Positions 24,377 through 33,018 of a stretch of 64,000 bases of DNA are shown here, piece after piece (position 1 is the first letter of the stretch; each line of letters opens with the position of its first letter). Where the stretch lies: contig NZ_BIFQ01000001.1 of assembly GCF_003967515.1 (NCBI RefSeq), positions 4,216,001 to 4,280,000 on the forward strand. The letters are read 5' to 3'. The stretch is from Dictyobacter aurantiacus. GTDB taxonomy: Bacteria > Chloroflexota > Ktedonobacteria > Ktedonobacterales > Ktedonobacteraceae. The notes under the pieces were generated by a model. That model did no database searches and was not told the origin of the DNA. It saw only the letters and a program-made list of their open reading frames with translations. The position numbers were made by a program, and so were the translations under genes.

Positions 24377-25726
24377 ATGAGCGATAGTCCACTCGTCTCC
24401 CTCCCATCTACCGTTATGGTTGCTCCATCGAATCTGCGGCCTGCACGCCCGGAGGTTCCCTCATCCAAATACTACACGTTACGCTACGTGCTGGCCGCGG
24501 CGCTGGCGCCGGGCGAGAGCCGGATCGTGTTGCCCGCTCAGAGCGATGATAGCGTGGCTCTGTTCCGAGGGTGCCGGGCGCTGGGGGCGGAACTGCGCTG
24601 GGAAGATGAGCAGGAGCGCGTTCTGCTCATTCACGGGACCGGTCGGCCCTATCAGCCGGGTCCAGTGACGATCAATGTCGGCAACGCCGGGGCCGTCGCG
24701 CGTCTACTGATCGGGTTGGGAGCGCTGCTGCCCGAGGTCACCATCGTGACCGACCACCCACAATCCCTGGGCAAGCGACCCAATCGAGAGCTGCTGGAGG
24801 CGCTGACCACACTGGGCGTACGCTGCGAGGGGAGCGGACCCGAAGGCTGGCTGCCTATCACGATGCGCGGCAGCGGCATTCATGGAGGGCGGGTGACCGT
24901 CTCCGGCGCGCGTAGCTCGCAGTTTCTCAGCGCCCTGCTCTTCCTATCACCCCTGTTGCCTGAAGGACTGGAGATCGATGTGGTGGATGGTCTCAAATCG
25001 CAGCCGCTGGTGCGCACCACCATCGAGGTGCTGCAGGAGGCCGGCATTCAGATCGAGTATGACGCCAGCCTGCTCCACTTCCGCGTGCCGGCCGGCCAGC
25101 ACTATCAGCCGTGCGAGTATCATATTCCGGGGGATTATCCTTCGGCCGCCGCCCTGCTGGCCGCGTATGCCGCCTCCAACGATCCCACCAGCCAGCTCAC
25201 CCTGTCCCGCCTGCGTCCAGGAGACGAGGTTGGCGAATACTTATTCGCCACCTTTGAGCGCATGGGCGCCGATATCCAGCGCCACGGCGACACGATCATA
25301 CTGCGCGGAGGACGCCGTCTGCGCGGCTTTGAGATCGATGGTGATCCCATCACCGATTGTATCCCGGTGGTGGTTGCCGCCGCCTGCTTTGCGGAGGGGG
25401 AGAGCCGTATCTACAACGTCGAGAGCCTGCACTACAAAGAGTCCGACCGCATCAATGATCTGTGCGCCGAACTGAACAAGGCCGGCTGCAGGCTTGAGCC
25501 GCAGCGTGACGCCATCATCATCCATGGACGGCCCGAGGGGATCGAAGGTGGAGTTACCGTCGATGGGCACAACGACCACCGTCTGTTGATGGCCCTGGCG
25601 ATCGCCGGCCTGCGCAGCCAGCGCGGACTGACCCTGACCGGCGCCGAGCATATCGCCAAAAGCTATCCACACTTCTTTGAGGAACTGCGCCGCTGTGGCG
25701 CCGACGTTCAGCCGTCGCGCCGCTAA
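24377..25726 (+). CDS. aroA: 3-phosphoshikimate 1-carboxyvinyltransferase (EPSP synthase)
   Basis: The 449-residue product condenses shikimate-3-phosphate with phosphoenolpyruvate in the shikimate pathway. Family marks are PSSKYYTLRYVLAAALA (N-terminal Lys and Arg), VGNAGAVARLLIGLGAL, SGARSSQFLSALL, PGDYPSAAALLAA, DPITDCIPVVVAA, LHYKESDRINDL and DGHNDHRLLMALAIAG. The usual GNAGTAMRP segment is GNAGAVARLL, so the Thr and Pro near the PEP/glyphosate site are replaced. The product may therefore be a divergent isozyme. ATG 24377 has only a weak AAAGAAAG upstream; ATG 24416 is an in-frame alternative. No other aro gene is adjacent. Confidence 0.9.
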   Translation: MSDSPLVSLPSTVMVAPSNLRPARPEVPSSKYYTLRYVLAAALAPGESRIVLPAQSDDSVALFRGCRALGAELRWEDEQERVLLIHGTGRPYQPGPVTINVGNAGAVARLLIGLGALLPEVTIVTDHPQSLGKRPNRELLEALTTLGVRCEGSGPEGWLPITMRGSGIHGGRVTVSGARSSQFLSALLFLSPLLPEGLEIDVVDGLKSQPLVRTTIEVLQEAGIQIEYDASLLHFRVPAGQHYQPCEYHIPGDYPSAAALLAAYAASNDPTSQLTLSRLRPGDEVGEYLFATFERMGADIQRHGDTIILRGGRRLRGFEIDGDPITDCIPVVVAAACFAEGESRIYNVESLHYKESDRINDLCAELNKAGCRLEPQRDAIIIHGRPEGIEGGVTVDGHNDHRLLMALAIAGLRSQRGLTLTGAEHIAKSYPHFFEELRRCGADVQPSRR

Positions 25727-25759
25727 CGTGGCGTGTTCGGCCTGTCTGTCTGGATGGCA

Positions 25760-26521
25760 TTAGAGACTGAGGCAGGACTCGGCCGCCAGCCAGAACAGCT
25801 TCTCGCGTACCGTGGTCTGAGTTGTCCACTCACGCCCGTCCCACTGCTCGCTGCCGACGTCGTCGCCCCCATACAGAATCTGCGCGAACTGGACCGAGCG
25901 GAACCGTGCTACCGCGAAGAAGGCTGCCGCCTCCATCTCGACTGTAATGCAGCCCTCCTCACGGCGCAGCTGCACCTTCTGCGGCGTCTCGCGATAGATG
26001 GCATCGGTGGTCCAGGTCTTCCCCTTCACATATTCGCAGTGGTGCTTCTGCAGTACCGCCTCGATCGCCTGTACACCGGCCTCGTCTGCTTCCACCTCGC
26101 GACCGGGCGGCAGATAGTGGTAGGAGACCCCCTCATCGCGTATCGCCGATGTAGGAATCACCAGGTGCCCCACCGCCAGCGAGCTATTTAGCACGCCGGC
26201 GCCCCCGCAGGCCACGAATTTGCGCCCCCCCAGCGCGATGACCTCTTCAAGCATCGCGGCTGACAACGGCGCACCCATACCTGGATGGAATACCGTCAGG
26301 CGTCGCCCCTCAAATTCTATTTCATAGATTGGATGCTTCCCGATCTCGCTTTGCAGATGCTTCACCACGCGCGCCGCGTGTCGCTGGGTCAGCTTTGTAA
26401 TCACATCCTGAAAAAAGCAGACCACGACATAGGGAGAGATATCCATTGGACGAATCAGGCGCGTGGGTTCCAGCATCGCTTCCCGCGTGCTGTCAAACTC
26501 CAGTATAGGGTACTCAGGCAT
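25760..26521 (-). CDS. Nucleoside phosphorylase, uridine phosphorylase-like
   Basis: The 253-residue PNP/UDP-family enzyme cleaves a nucleoside with phosphate to base and ribose-1-phosphate. GMGAPLSAAMLEEVIALG, VACGGAGVLN and the C-terminal GCITVEMEAAAFFAVA (nucleoside-binding Glu-Met-Glu) support this. The base specificity is not certain; the fold is closest to uridine phosphorylase-like members. It is convergent with aroA (34 nt apart). A minus-strand AGAAGGA precedes the ATG. An inverted repeat upstream may control it and the divergent gene at 26621. Confidence 0.88.
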   Translation of the reverse strand: MPEYPILEFDSTREAMLEPTRLIRPMDISPYVVVCFFQDVITKLTQRHAARVVKHLQSEIGKHPIYEIEFEGRRLTVFHPGMGAPLSAAMLEEVIALGGRKFVACGGAGVLNSSLAVGHLVIPTSAIRDEGVSYHYLPPGREVEADEAGVQAIEAVLQKHHCEYVKGKTWTTDAIYRETPQKVQLRREEGCITVEMEAAAFFAVARFRSVQFAQILYGGDDVGSEQWDGREWTTQTTVREKLFWLAAESCLSL

Positions 26522-26540
26522 ACAATAGATCCTTCTTCTG

Positions 26541-26595
26541 CTATTGCAAGAATTGCCGGGATCCGGATTTCAAGGTCTGGTAAATCTTGCAATAG
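26541..26595. promoter_or_regulatory. Separated 11-bp inverted repeat in a divergent promoter
   Basis: CTATTGCAAGA (26541-26551) and its exact complement (26585-26595) are 33 nt apart, between the phosphorylase and the divergent gene. The right half overlaps a TTGCAA and sits just before TACAAT (26602-26607). This is consistent with two operator half-sites or a leader hairpin. Confidence 0.5.
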
Positions 26596-26620
26596 AATGA
26601 TACAATACTCTTCGGTCATA

Positions 26621-26989
26621 ATGGAAGATTTTTGTCTGCGTGGTCGAGGTGCTGTTGTTGGATACAGCCGAAAGGATACGATTGTGTATAGGTATAAAGG
26701 CTTTGATAGCGCACTGTGTGGTGGAAGCGTCGCCGCACTGGAGGCTGTCGTCAACGCCTGGATGGAGGGGGAGCGCCCACGCATTCGACAGATGAGCCAG
26801 AGTGTTCGCGGCCAGCATATCATTTTAAGTTTTGTGTATGAAGATAGCCGTGAACTGGAGCAGCGGGTAAATCTACAGAGTCAAGCGACAGCGATTACCG
26901 GTGCATTCCCGCGCTTATTCAATGACGAGCCGGTTGACGATCGGCCGACCAGCCCGAGCATTCCGGCGACTCCTCCTCCCATGCATTGA
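26621..26989 (+). CDS. Small hypothetical protein
   Basis: The 122-residue product is not recognised. Residues ~12-100 look like one compact domain (VVGYSRKDTIVYRYKGFD, AALEAVVNAWMEGERPRI, QHIILSFVYEDSRELEQ), and the tail is Pro-rich. ATG 26621 is only 14 nt after a TACAAT box and has no ribosome site, so translation may be leaderless or nearly so. The frame extends further upstream but runs back into the opposite-strand gene. It is followed 65 nt later by the radical SAM gene on the same strand. Confidence 0.55.
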   Translation: MEDFCLRGRGAVVGYSRKDTIVYRYKGFDSALCGGSVAALEAVVNAWMEGERPRIRQMSQSVRGQHIILSFVYEDSRELEQRVNLQSQATAITGAFPRLFNDEPVDDRPTSPSIPATPPPMH

Positions 26990-27054
26990 GCCCTGCTCTG
27001 CATTAGCACACGCGTTACAAAGAATATGCGTTGAAGGACACGATAAGGACAACT

Positions 27055-28320
27055 ATGGCGACTCCGTATTTATTGTATGTAACCCCCGAGGGGGAGATCC
27101 TTGAAGAGCCTCGCGTGCAGGCCCTTTCCTTTGGGGATCGCCCCTTAAAAGAATCTGATTTAATACCACTGCCAGATGGTGTGACGCTCTCAATGATGCC
27201 TGATCGTATGGCGGTCGGCCTGAAGCGCTCGGGCGTGCGTTACGTGGTGCCGCAATCGCGTGGCTGGGCGGTAGCCGCGCTGTTGCCGATTGGCTACACG
27301 CGTACATTGTTGCCCGCCTATGAAAAGGTGCCCGATACGGAACCGCTGCCCTTCTTCGGCTATAGCGCGGTCGCTGGCATGAATGGCAAGCTCTATGTGG
27401 CGGCCGTCAAGACTGACGAGGTTCGCAAGTGGCATCCGCGCGCCTTCAATCGCCAGAAGCTTGAGCGCCTGGTGCACGAGAAGCAGGAGGCCTATCCCCA
27501 GAACCGCATCATTGGTCAGCACGCCCACTGTGCGCTGGACTACTCGTGTCCTACCGCCAGTAATCTGTTCTTTGAGCGCTGGGAGATGGCCATCGCCGTC
27601 TCGCCGGGCTGTAACGCACGCTGCGTCGGCTGCATCTCCAAGCAAGAAGAAGAGGAACTGATCTCCCCGCAGGACCGGCTGACCTTTATTCCCACGGTCG
27701 ATGAGATCGTTGAGGTGGCGTTGCCCCATCTGGAGAAGGCGGAAGACTCGATTGTCAGCTTCGGCCAGGGCTGTGAAGGGGAGCCGCTGCTGCAGTGGCC
27801 ACGTATCAGCAAAGCCATCAAGGCGCTGCGCCAGAAGACCGATCGCGGCATCATCAATATCAACACCAATGGCAGTAATCCACGCTGGCTGCAGCATCTC
27901 TACGATGCCGGGCTCGACACCATCCGCGTCAGCACCATTTCGGGCCATCCCGAAACCTATAACGCCTACTATCGCCCCCTCGGCTACACCTTTGATGACG
28001 TCAAAGAATCGCTGCGGCGGGCCTCGGCGGCGGGCCTGTACAGCTCGATCAACCTGCTCAGCTTCCCCGGCCTGATCGATCGCGAGCGCGAGGTAGAGGC
28101 CCTGCTGGAGTTGGCGCGCGACACCAATCTGCGCCTCATCCAACTGCGCAACCTCAATATCGATCCCGAGGTCTTCCTGCCGCGCATGCCCGACTTCAAA
28201 ACCATGGGCAAAGCGCTGGGCATGAAGAAATTGATCCAGATCCTCAAGCAGGAGCTGCCCGACGTCGAGATCGGCAACTTCACCCGTCCGGTTCCGAGAG
28301 CTCTCCCGACTACACTGTAG
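27055..28320 (+). CDS. Radical SAM protein
   Basis: The 421-residue product uses a [4Fe-4S] cluster and S-adenosylmethionine to start radical chemistry. The cluster Cys are in SPGCNARCVGCIS (CxxxCxxC) near residue 190, followed by VSFGQGCEGEPLLQW and IININTNGSNPRWL, typical of the TIM barrel. An N-terminal ~170-residue domain of unknown role precedes it. ATG 27055 is preferred (AAGGAC 4 nt upstream). The substrate is unknown and no partner peptide is adjacent. A strong terminator follows. Confidence 0.88.
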   Translation: MATPYLLYVTPEGEILEEPRVQALSFGDRPLKESDLIPLPDGVTLSMMPDRMAVGLKRSGVRYVVPQSRGWAVAALLPIGYTRTLLPAYEKVPDTEPLPFFGYSAVAGMNGKLYVAAVKTDEVRKWHPRAFNRQKLERLVHEKQEAYPQNRIIGQHAHCALDYSCPTASNLFFERWEMAIAVSPGCNARCVGCISKQEEEELISPQDRLTFIPTVDEIVEVALPHLEKAEDSIVSFGQGCEGEPLLQWPRISKAIKALRQKTDRGIININTNGSNPRWLQHLYDAGLDTIRVSTISGHPETYNAYYRPLGYTFDDVKESLRRASAAGLYSSINLLSFPGLIDREREVEALLELARDTNLRLIQLRNLNIDPEVFLPRMPDFKTMGKALGMKKLIQILKQELPDVEIGNFTRPVPRALPTTL

Positions 28321-28331
28321 AAGGGTAATTT

Positions 28332-28377
28332 GAACCGGCAAGCCTCAGGCATAGGTATGCCTGAGGCTTGCCGGTTC
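28332..28377 (+). terminator. Perfect 22-bp terminator hairpin after the radical SAM gene
   Basis: The arms 28332-28353 and 28356-28377 are exact complements with a 2-nt GG loop, followed by TTTCTTTTTT. Confidence 0.92.
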
Positions 28378-28454
28378 TTTCTTTTTTGCCTCGCCTTGCA
28401 CACAGGCCTATCCTGATAGACACACAGGTAGCACTTTTTACGCACCTGAAAACC

Positions 28455-28503
28455 TTGACAGCTCTATCTCTTCTTCTGTATATTACGTCTGACGACATGT
28501 CGT
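28455..28503 (+). promoter_or_regulatory. Promoter and palindromic operator of the PadR-ABC operon
   Basis: TTGACA (28455-28460) and TATATT (28479-28484) are 18 nt apart. A perfect 12-bp palindrome ACGACATGTCGT (28492-28503) overlaps the expected start of transcription. PadR proteins bind such dyads, so autorepression by the next gene is likely. Confidence 0.75.
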
Positions 28504-28550
28504 AGAGTGGAATATCGTTACGCGTACATTGTGATAAGGAGGAATAATGT

Positions 28551-28865
28551 ATGGGCCTGCCCGACCTGGGGCGCTTTTCTGATCCGTCCATTCTGATTTT
28601 ATCCAGCCTGGCTGGTGGGACAAAGCATGGCTACGCCATTATGGAAGATGTTGAGTCTATCGCTCACGTTCGTCTGGGAACAGGGACCTTATATGGCGCG
28701 ATTGCGCGTCTGGAGGAGCATGGTCTGATAGAGGCGCTCCCAGCTGAGGGGCGGGGACGCCGTCCTTACCGGCTGACTGCTGCTGGTATTGCTTTTCTGC
28801 GCGAACAGCTTACCGGTATGGAGGCTCTGGCGACGCTTGGCTTACGGAGGTTAGCAACGCTATGA
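28551..28865 (+). CDS. PadR-family transcriptional regulator
   Basis: The 104-residue winged-helix repressor starts at ATG behind AAGGAGGAA. GGTKHGYAIMEDVESI, LGTGTLYGAIARLEEHGLI and GRGRRPYRLTAAGIAFL are the PadR HTH and wing. It likely senses a ligand, often an exported drug or lipid, and controls the downstream membrane protein and ABC exporter. Its stop overlaps the next start by 4 nt. Confidence 0.92.
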   Translation: MGLPDLGRFSDPSILILSSLAGGTKHGYAIMEDVESIAHVRLGTGTLYGAIARLEEHGLIEALPAEGRGRRPYRLTAAGIAFLREQLTGMEALATLGLRRLATL

Positions 28866-29782
28866 ATATCTACAAGCTACTGTTGTGTTTGTACCCCCGT
28901 ACCTGGCGTGATCGCTATGAGGAAGAGATGCTGATGATACTGGCATCGCGTCCGTTGTCCCTATTTGATAGCATTGACGTGCTGGGCGGAGCGCTGGATG
29001 CTCATCTTCATCCCCGTCTTGGGACAACGGGTCTGTCGTTAACTGAAAGAGCAAGGCTGATGCTTTTATCCCTGCGTGGCTCATTGCTGACGATTTTCTG
29101 TGCCTATGTGGGCTTTATCCTTGCTGGTCTGGGTTTTCAGAAATTGACCGAATCCGCCACTATGCAAGTTCTGACGCAGAGGGACCCCGTGATATCGCTC
29201 TCATTCCAGGTTATTCTGGTGGGCGCGGTTGTCGCGTTGCTGGCTGTACTGGCCGGTGGCCTACCAATCGCTGTGGCCGTGATTCGGTCTGCGCTTGCGA
29301 ACAAGCGCTGGGGATTATTATTTCTGCTGGCTGTTCCCGTTTTAGCGTTCATCGTGTTTCTCATGGTTATTGTCTTTCTGGAGACAGCACATCCTGGCTC
29401 TCAATCTCCTGAGCAAAAGGCTCTCTATGGATGCCTCATTTTAGGTACACTGCTCGCGGCGGCGATCGTCAGCGCGGGCGCGGTCTGTTCCGCCGTAGCG
29501 CGCAGCGAGATTCCTGGATCATTGTTGCGTTTCGCTGTGCTGCCATCTATCCTGACCACTGGCACAATGGCACTGATCCTGATCTCAACGATTGTATGGG
29601 GACTTGGTCTGCGTGCCAGCGTTCCACAGATCTTCTCAGGGTACCAGGGGATCATGCGTACAAGTACTATGGGCACCTGGCTTGGTATTGTCATCGCTAT
29701 GGCTGGCACAACGGTATTAGCTATACTTTTTGTGATCCGTAGCCTCCTGGCATATTCCATGCTACGGAAGGCTACAGCATAG
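28862..29782 (+). CDS. Integral membrane protein linked to a PadR regulator
   Basis: The 306-residue product has about six hydrophobic segments (~75-98, 110-140, 152-172, 185-215, 225-252, 270-295). The N-terminus (LLCLYPRTWRDRYEEEML) is common in membrane proteins encoded after PadR genes. It is translationally coupled to the regulator (ATGA overlap). The function is unknown; it may sense membrane stress or help the ABC transporter 123 nt downstream. Confidence 0.75.
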   Translation: MNIYKLLLCLYPRTWRDRYEEEMLMILASRPLSLFDSIDVLGGALDAHLHPRLGTTGLSLTERARLMLLSLRGSLLTIFCAYVGFILAGLGFQKLTESATMQVLTQRDPVISLSFQVILVGAVVALLAVLAGGLPIAVAVIRSALANKRWGLLFLLAVPVLAFIVFLMVIVFLETAHPGSQSPEQKALYGCLILGTLLAAAIVSAGAVCSAVARSEIPGSLLRFAVLPSILTTGTMALILISTIVWGLGLRASVPQIFSGYQGIMRTSTMGTWLGIVIAMAGTTVLAILFVIRSLLAYSMLRKATA

Positions 29783-29905
29783 TCAACTACGAAAAAGAAC
29801 GCTGTGGAGGGCACTGACAAAACACAAGCCCTCCTTTGAAATGGAGTACTGTTGACTGATCAACATGATGCCATGTTCAATAGTAGATATACATAGGAGA
29901 ATTAT

Positions 29906-30883
29906 ATGCAAAAACAGCCTGGCGTGGACTCTGTAGAGGTTGCCTCCTCTGAGCATAACGCTGAAACGGTACTGCGTACCTATGATTTAAGCAAACGTTA
30001 TGGTACGCGCACCGCCGTCAATCAACTCAATCTGGATATCCGAAGAGGAGAGCTTGTGGGCTTCCTGGGTCCAAATGGTGCCGGGAAGACTACCTCAATC
30101 CGCATGATTCTTGGCTTGATCGAGCCTACAGCCGGTCGAGTGGAACTTTTCGGGCGTGATTTAGCCAGGGAGCGGGCATCTCTGTTGCCGCGCGTCGGAG
30201 CGCTGGTAGAAATGCCTGCGCTCTATCTGCACTTGACGGGACGCCAGAATTTACGCGTCTTTGGTGAGGTGCTTGGCGGTGTTTCGCGTCAACGCATTGA
30301 TGAGGTACTGGAGATCATCGGGCTACAGACACGCCAGAAGGATCGTGTGCGTAGCTATTCTCTGGGAATGAAGCAGCGCCTGGGGCTGGGAATTGCTCTG
30401 CTGCATAACCCTGATCTGCTCATTCTGGATGAGCCGGCGAATGGACTCGATCCTGAAGGCATAGTCGAGATGCGCGATCTATTGCGCGGGCTCACATATG
30501 AGGGGAAAACAGTTTTTCTCTCCAGCCATTTATTGTCGGAGATCCAGCAGATCTGTTCGCGTGTGGTGATTATCAACGCTGGCAAGCTTGTTGCCGACAG
30601 TACTGTCGAAGAACTGACGCGCAAACAGGGCGACTACCTCGTTCGACTGGAACGCGCCTCAGAGGCGCTTTGCTTGCTTCAGAAGCAGCCCTGGGGCCAT
30701 CTTGCTCGCCTGGAGGGGACAGATCAATTGATCACATCCGCGCCCGGCGGCAGTGGCCGTGAACTGTATACCTTCCTGGCCCAGGCCGGTTTTGTTCCTG
30801 AGAGCCTGGCACCTGTCACCCAGGACCTGGAGCAGGTTTTCTTTTCATTGATAAACGCAAACGAAGGAGAGCAAGCCCAATGA
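29906..30883 (+). CDS. ABC transporter ATP-binding protein
   Basis: The 325-residue product has Walker A GPNGAGKT (~residue 52), the signature YSLGMKQRLGLGIAL, Walker B LLILDEPANGLDPEG and a switch His in FLSSHLLSE. A C-terminal extension (~240-325) is typical of drug/lantibiotic exporters of the CcmA type. The start is ATG behind AGGAG. It pairs with the permease that overlaps its 3' end. Confidence 0.94.
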   Translation: MQKQPGVDSVEVASSEHNAETVLRTYDLSKRYGTRTAVNQLNLDIRRGELVGFLGPNGAGKTTSIRMILGLIEPTAGRVELFGRDLARERASLLPRVGALVEMPALYLHLTGRQNLRVFGEVLGGVSRQRIDEVLEIIGLQTRQKDRVRSYSLGMKQRLGLGIALLHNPDLLILDEPANGLDPEGIVEMRDLLRGLTYEGKTVFLSSHLLSEIQQICSRVVIINAGKLVADSTVEELTRKQGDYLVRLERASEALCLLQKQPWGHLARLEGTDQLITSAPGGSGRELYTFLAQAGFVPESLAPVTQDLEQVFFSLINANEGEQAQ

Positions 30884-31797
30884 ACACGCCTATCTTTATC
30901 ACGACCTCATCTTTGGATTCTCAGCCTGCACTGCATGCTCATTTTCTGGGCATCCTGCGCGGCGAATTCCTCAAAATCGCGCGTCTCTTCTGGTGGTTAG
31001 TGCTATTTCTGACGGCAGGCTTTATCGTCGGATTCTGGCTGGGCAGCACCTCTCCCGGCTTGAAGCAGGATCTGCTGCATACACCACTGCACTTTCTCTA
31101 TACTGCGATAGAAACGAATCTCCAGATGTTCCGTATCCTCTCTGGTATCTTGCTATTGGTCCTGACTTCTGTAGTCATCGGGCGCGAGTACCAGTATGGA
31201 ACGATTCGTATCTTGCTGGCACGCGGTGTAGGCCGCCTGCAACTTCTGCTCGCCAAGCTGACCCTGCTACTTTCGATCGCTATCTTTCTGTTGGTGGCAT
31301 TCACTATTCTGTCTGTTCTGCTTACTTGCCTGACTATTCTCATCCTGAATGGAAACTTGAACGCGTTGCATGTGGTAGATGCCGCTTTCTGGTCCAACAT
31401 TGGCATCGATCTGCTCGCAATCTTCATTAATATGGTTGCCACCATTTTACTGGCGACGGCTATGAACGCGCTTTCGCGGTCGCTCACTATTGGTTTGAGT
31501 GTCTCACTGATCTGGTTCCCCGTTGATAACGTGGCCATCCTGATTATGAACACGCTGCAACGGGTTACCCATAGTGATATCTGGAGCAAGGCAACGACCT
31601 ATTTCCTGGGACCGTTGCTAAATCGCCTTCCCGATTGGATGGTGCCAGTATCAGGGCAAAGTGGCTATCAGTCTTTCGGCATTTTTCCGCCAGCACCGGT
31701 AGATGCTGTCCACGCGCTCTGGGTGATTAGTGCCTACTCGCTGGTCTTCCTGGTGCTCGCTCTCATCTCGACCGAGCAACGCGATGTTAAAGAATAG
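30880..31797 (+). CDS. ABC-2 type transporter permease
   Basis: The 305-residue membrane protein has six hydrophobic segments (about 35-60, 85-105, 125-165, 180-200, 208-225, 275-298). EYQYGTIRILLARGVGRLQ is the cytoplasmic coupling segment seen in ABC-2 permeases. Its start overlaps the ATPase stop by 4 nt. With the ATPase it should form an exporter under PadR control. Confidence 0.9.
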   Translation: MNTPIFITTSSLDSQPALHAHFLGILRGEFLKIARLFWWLVLFLTAGFIVGFWLGSTSPGLKQDLLHTPLHFLYTAIETNLQMFRILSGILLLVLTSVVIGREYQYGTIRILLARGVGRLQLLLAKLTLLLSIAIFLLVAFTILSVLLTCLTILILNGNLNALHVVDAAFWSNIGIDLLAIFINMVATILLATAMNALSRSLTIGLSVSLIWFPVDNVAILIMNTLQRVTHSDIWSKATTYFLGPLLNRLPDWMVPVSGQSGYQSFGIFPPAPVDAVHALWVISAYSLVFLVLALISTEQRDVKE

Positions 31798-31827
31798 ATA
31801 CGCTAAAAAATGAGAGGAAGAATCCGT

Positions 31828-33018
31828 ATGCGTTTACTTCTCCATTGGCGCTTGAAGCCATGGACGTTTGCCCTTTTGATCGTGCTCCTGCTCATTCTTA
31901 TCAGTGCCACTGCTTTTGCCTATATTGAGGTTCAGCGCCCACAAATATCTGTCATACCCAGGCCAACTGGTCCCTATGCGGTCGGGAGAATGGAATATGA
32001 CTGGAGCGATCAGTCACGTACCGACTCTCTGGCGCCAAAGGCGGGAACAAAGAGGGAACTGGTCATCTGGGCGTGGTATCCGGCGCGGCGTACGGCGAGC
32101 GCTACCCTGGTACCCTATATGCCACCGAAATGGCAACAATTGAGTGACCAGCAGCATCAGAGTAGCGGGACTGTCCAGACGAATAGCATCGCTGCACCCC
32201 CACTTGCCCCTGGGACCGCGCGCTATCCTGTCCTCATTTTTGAGCCGGGCATGGGTAATAGCCCACTTGAATACACGACGATGATGGAAGATCTTGCAAG
32301 TCACGGCTACGTCATCTTTGCTATCACGCCCACTTATAGTTCTAATGTGGTAGTCTTTCCTGACGGACGTGTTGCCAATGCGACCCCCGCTGGAAAGCTT
32401 GAGTCAGTTGAGAAACAACAGAGCGCGACCAATCGACTTGTACAGATCTGGTCACAGGATGTAGCCTTTGTCATGGATCAACTCGGCAGGTTAAACGCCG
32501 CGCCAGGAAACCTGTGGAGCCAGCGTCTTGATCTTGCACATTTCGGCGTCTTTGGGCATTCTTTTGGTGGCGCGACGGCGGCACAGGTTTGTCTGATCGA
32601 TGCACGCTGTAATGCGGGCATCAATCTCGATGGTGATATGGCCGGAGACGTGGTGCAAAAGGGCCTCACCACGCCCTTTATGGTGATCCAACACGATATG
32701 GGGACCTGCTCAGATGCGGAATGCCGCACTTTCCAGCATGATGTTCATGCGCTGCTGCACAGGATACCGCGGGGCGCGGGTTACCACTTGAGCATCCAGG
32801 GAACCGAGCACTTCAACTTCTCTGATTACGCCGTCCTTTCCGAGTCGCAGAGTTTGCGCGCCCTTGGACTATTAGGTTCCATTGATGGTCTGCGCGGACT
32901 ACAGATTGTGCGCGCCTATACACGCGCCTTCTTCGACAGGTATCTCAAAAAGATACCTTCTCCACTCTTGCAAGGTCCATCGAGTGTCTATCCGGAGGGG
33001 CAGTTTATTGCCCCTTAA
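31828..33018 (+). CDS. Membrane-anchored alpha/beta hydrolase, PAF-acetylhydrolase-like
   Basis: The 396-residue product starts at ATG 31828, with GAGAGGAAG 7 nt upstream; ATG 31810 lacks a site. One N-terminal membrane span (~13-33) is followed by an alpha/beta hydrolase domain. The nucleophile Ser is in FGHSFGGATAA, an acid is in NAGINLDGDM and the His is in GTEHFNFSD. FEPGMGNSPLEY resembles the oxyanion strand of platelet-activating-factor acetylhydrolases. It is last in the PadR operon. The 3' end overlaps the convergent glycosyltransferase gene by 14 nt. Confidence 0.85.
   Translation: MRLLLHWRLKPWTFALLIVLLLILISATAFAYIEVQRPQISVIPRPTGPYAVGRMEYDWSDQSRTDSLAPKAGTKRELVIWAWYPARRTASATLVPYMPPKWQQLSDQQHQSSGTVQTNSIAAPPLAPGTARYPVLIFEPGMGNSPLEYTTMMEDLASHGYVIFAITPTYSSNVVVFPDGRVANATPAGKLESVEKQQSATNRLVQIWSQDVAFVMDQLGRLNAAPGNLWSQRLDLAHFGVFGHSFGGATAAQVCLIDARCNAGINLDGDMAGDVVQKGLTTPFMVIQHDMGTCSDAECRTFQHDVHALLHRIPRGAGYHLSIQGTEHFNFSDYAVLSESQSLRALGLLGSIDGLRGLQIVRAYTRAFFDRYLKKIPSPLLQGPSSVYPEGQFIAP

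Noticed and set aside
26285..26620. Upstream part of the frame leading into the small gene at 26621
   Set aside because: It lies antisense to the phosphorylase start and has Arg/Cys-rich shadow composition; the protein-like part begins at 26621.
27190..28341. Long open frame on the minus strand opposite the radical SAM gene
   Set aside because: It is a GC-rich antisense frame; the plus strand has the CxxxCxxC motif, ribosome site and terminator.
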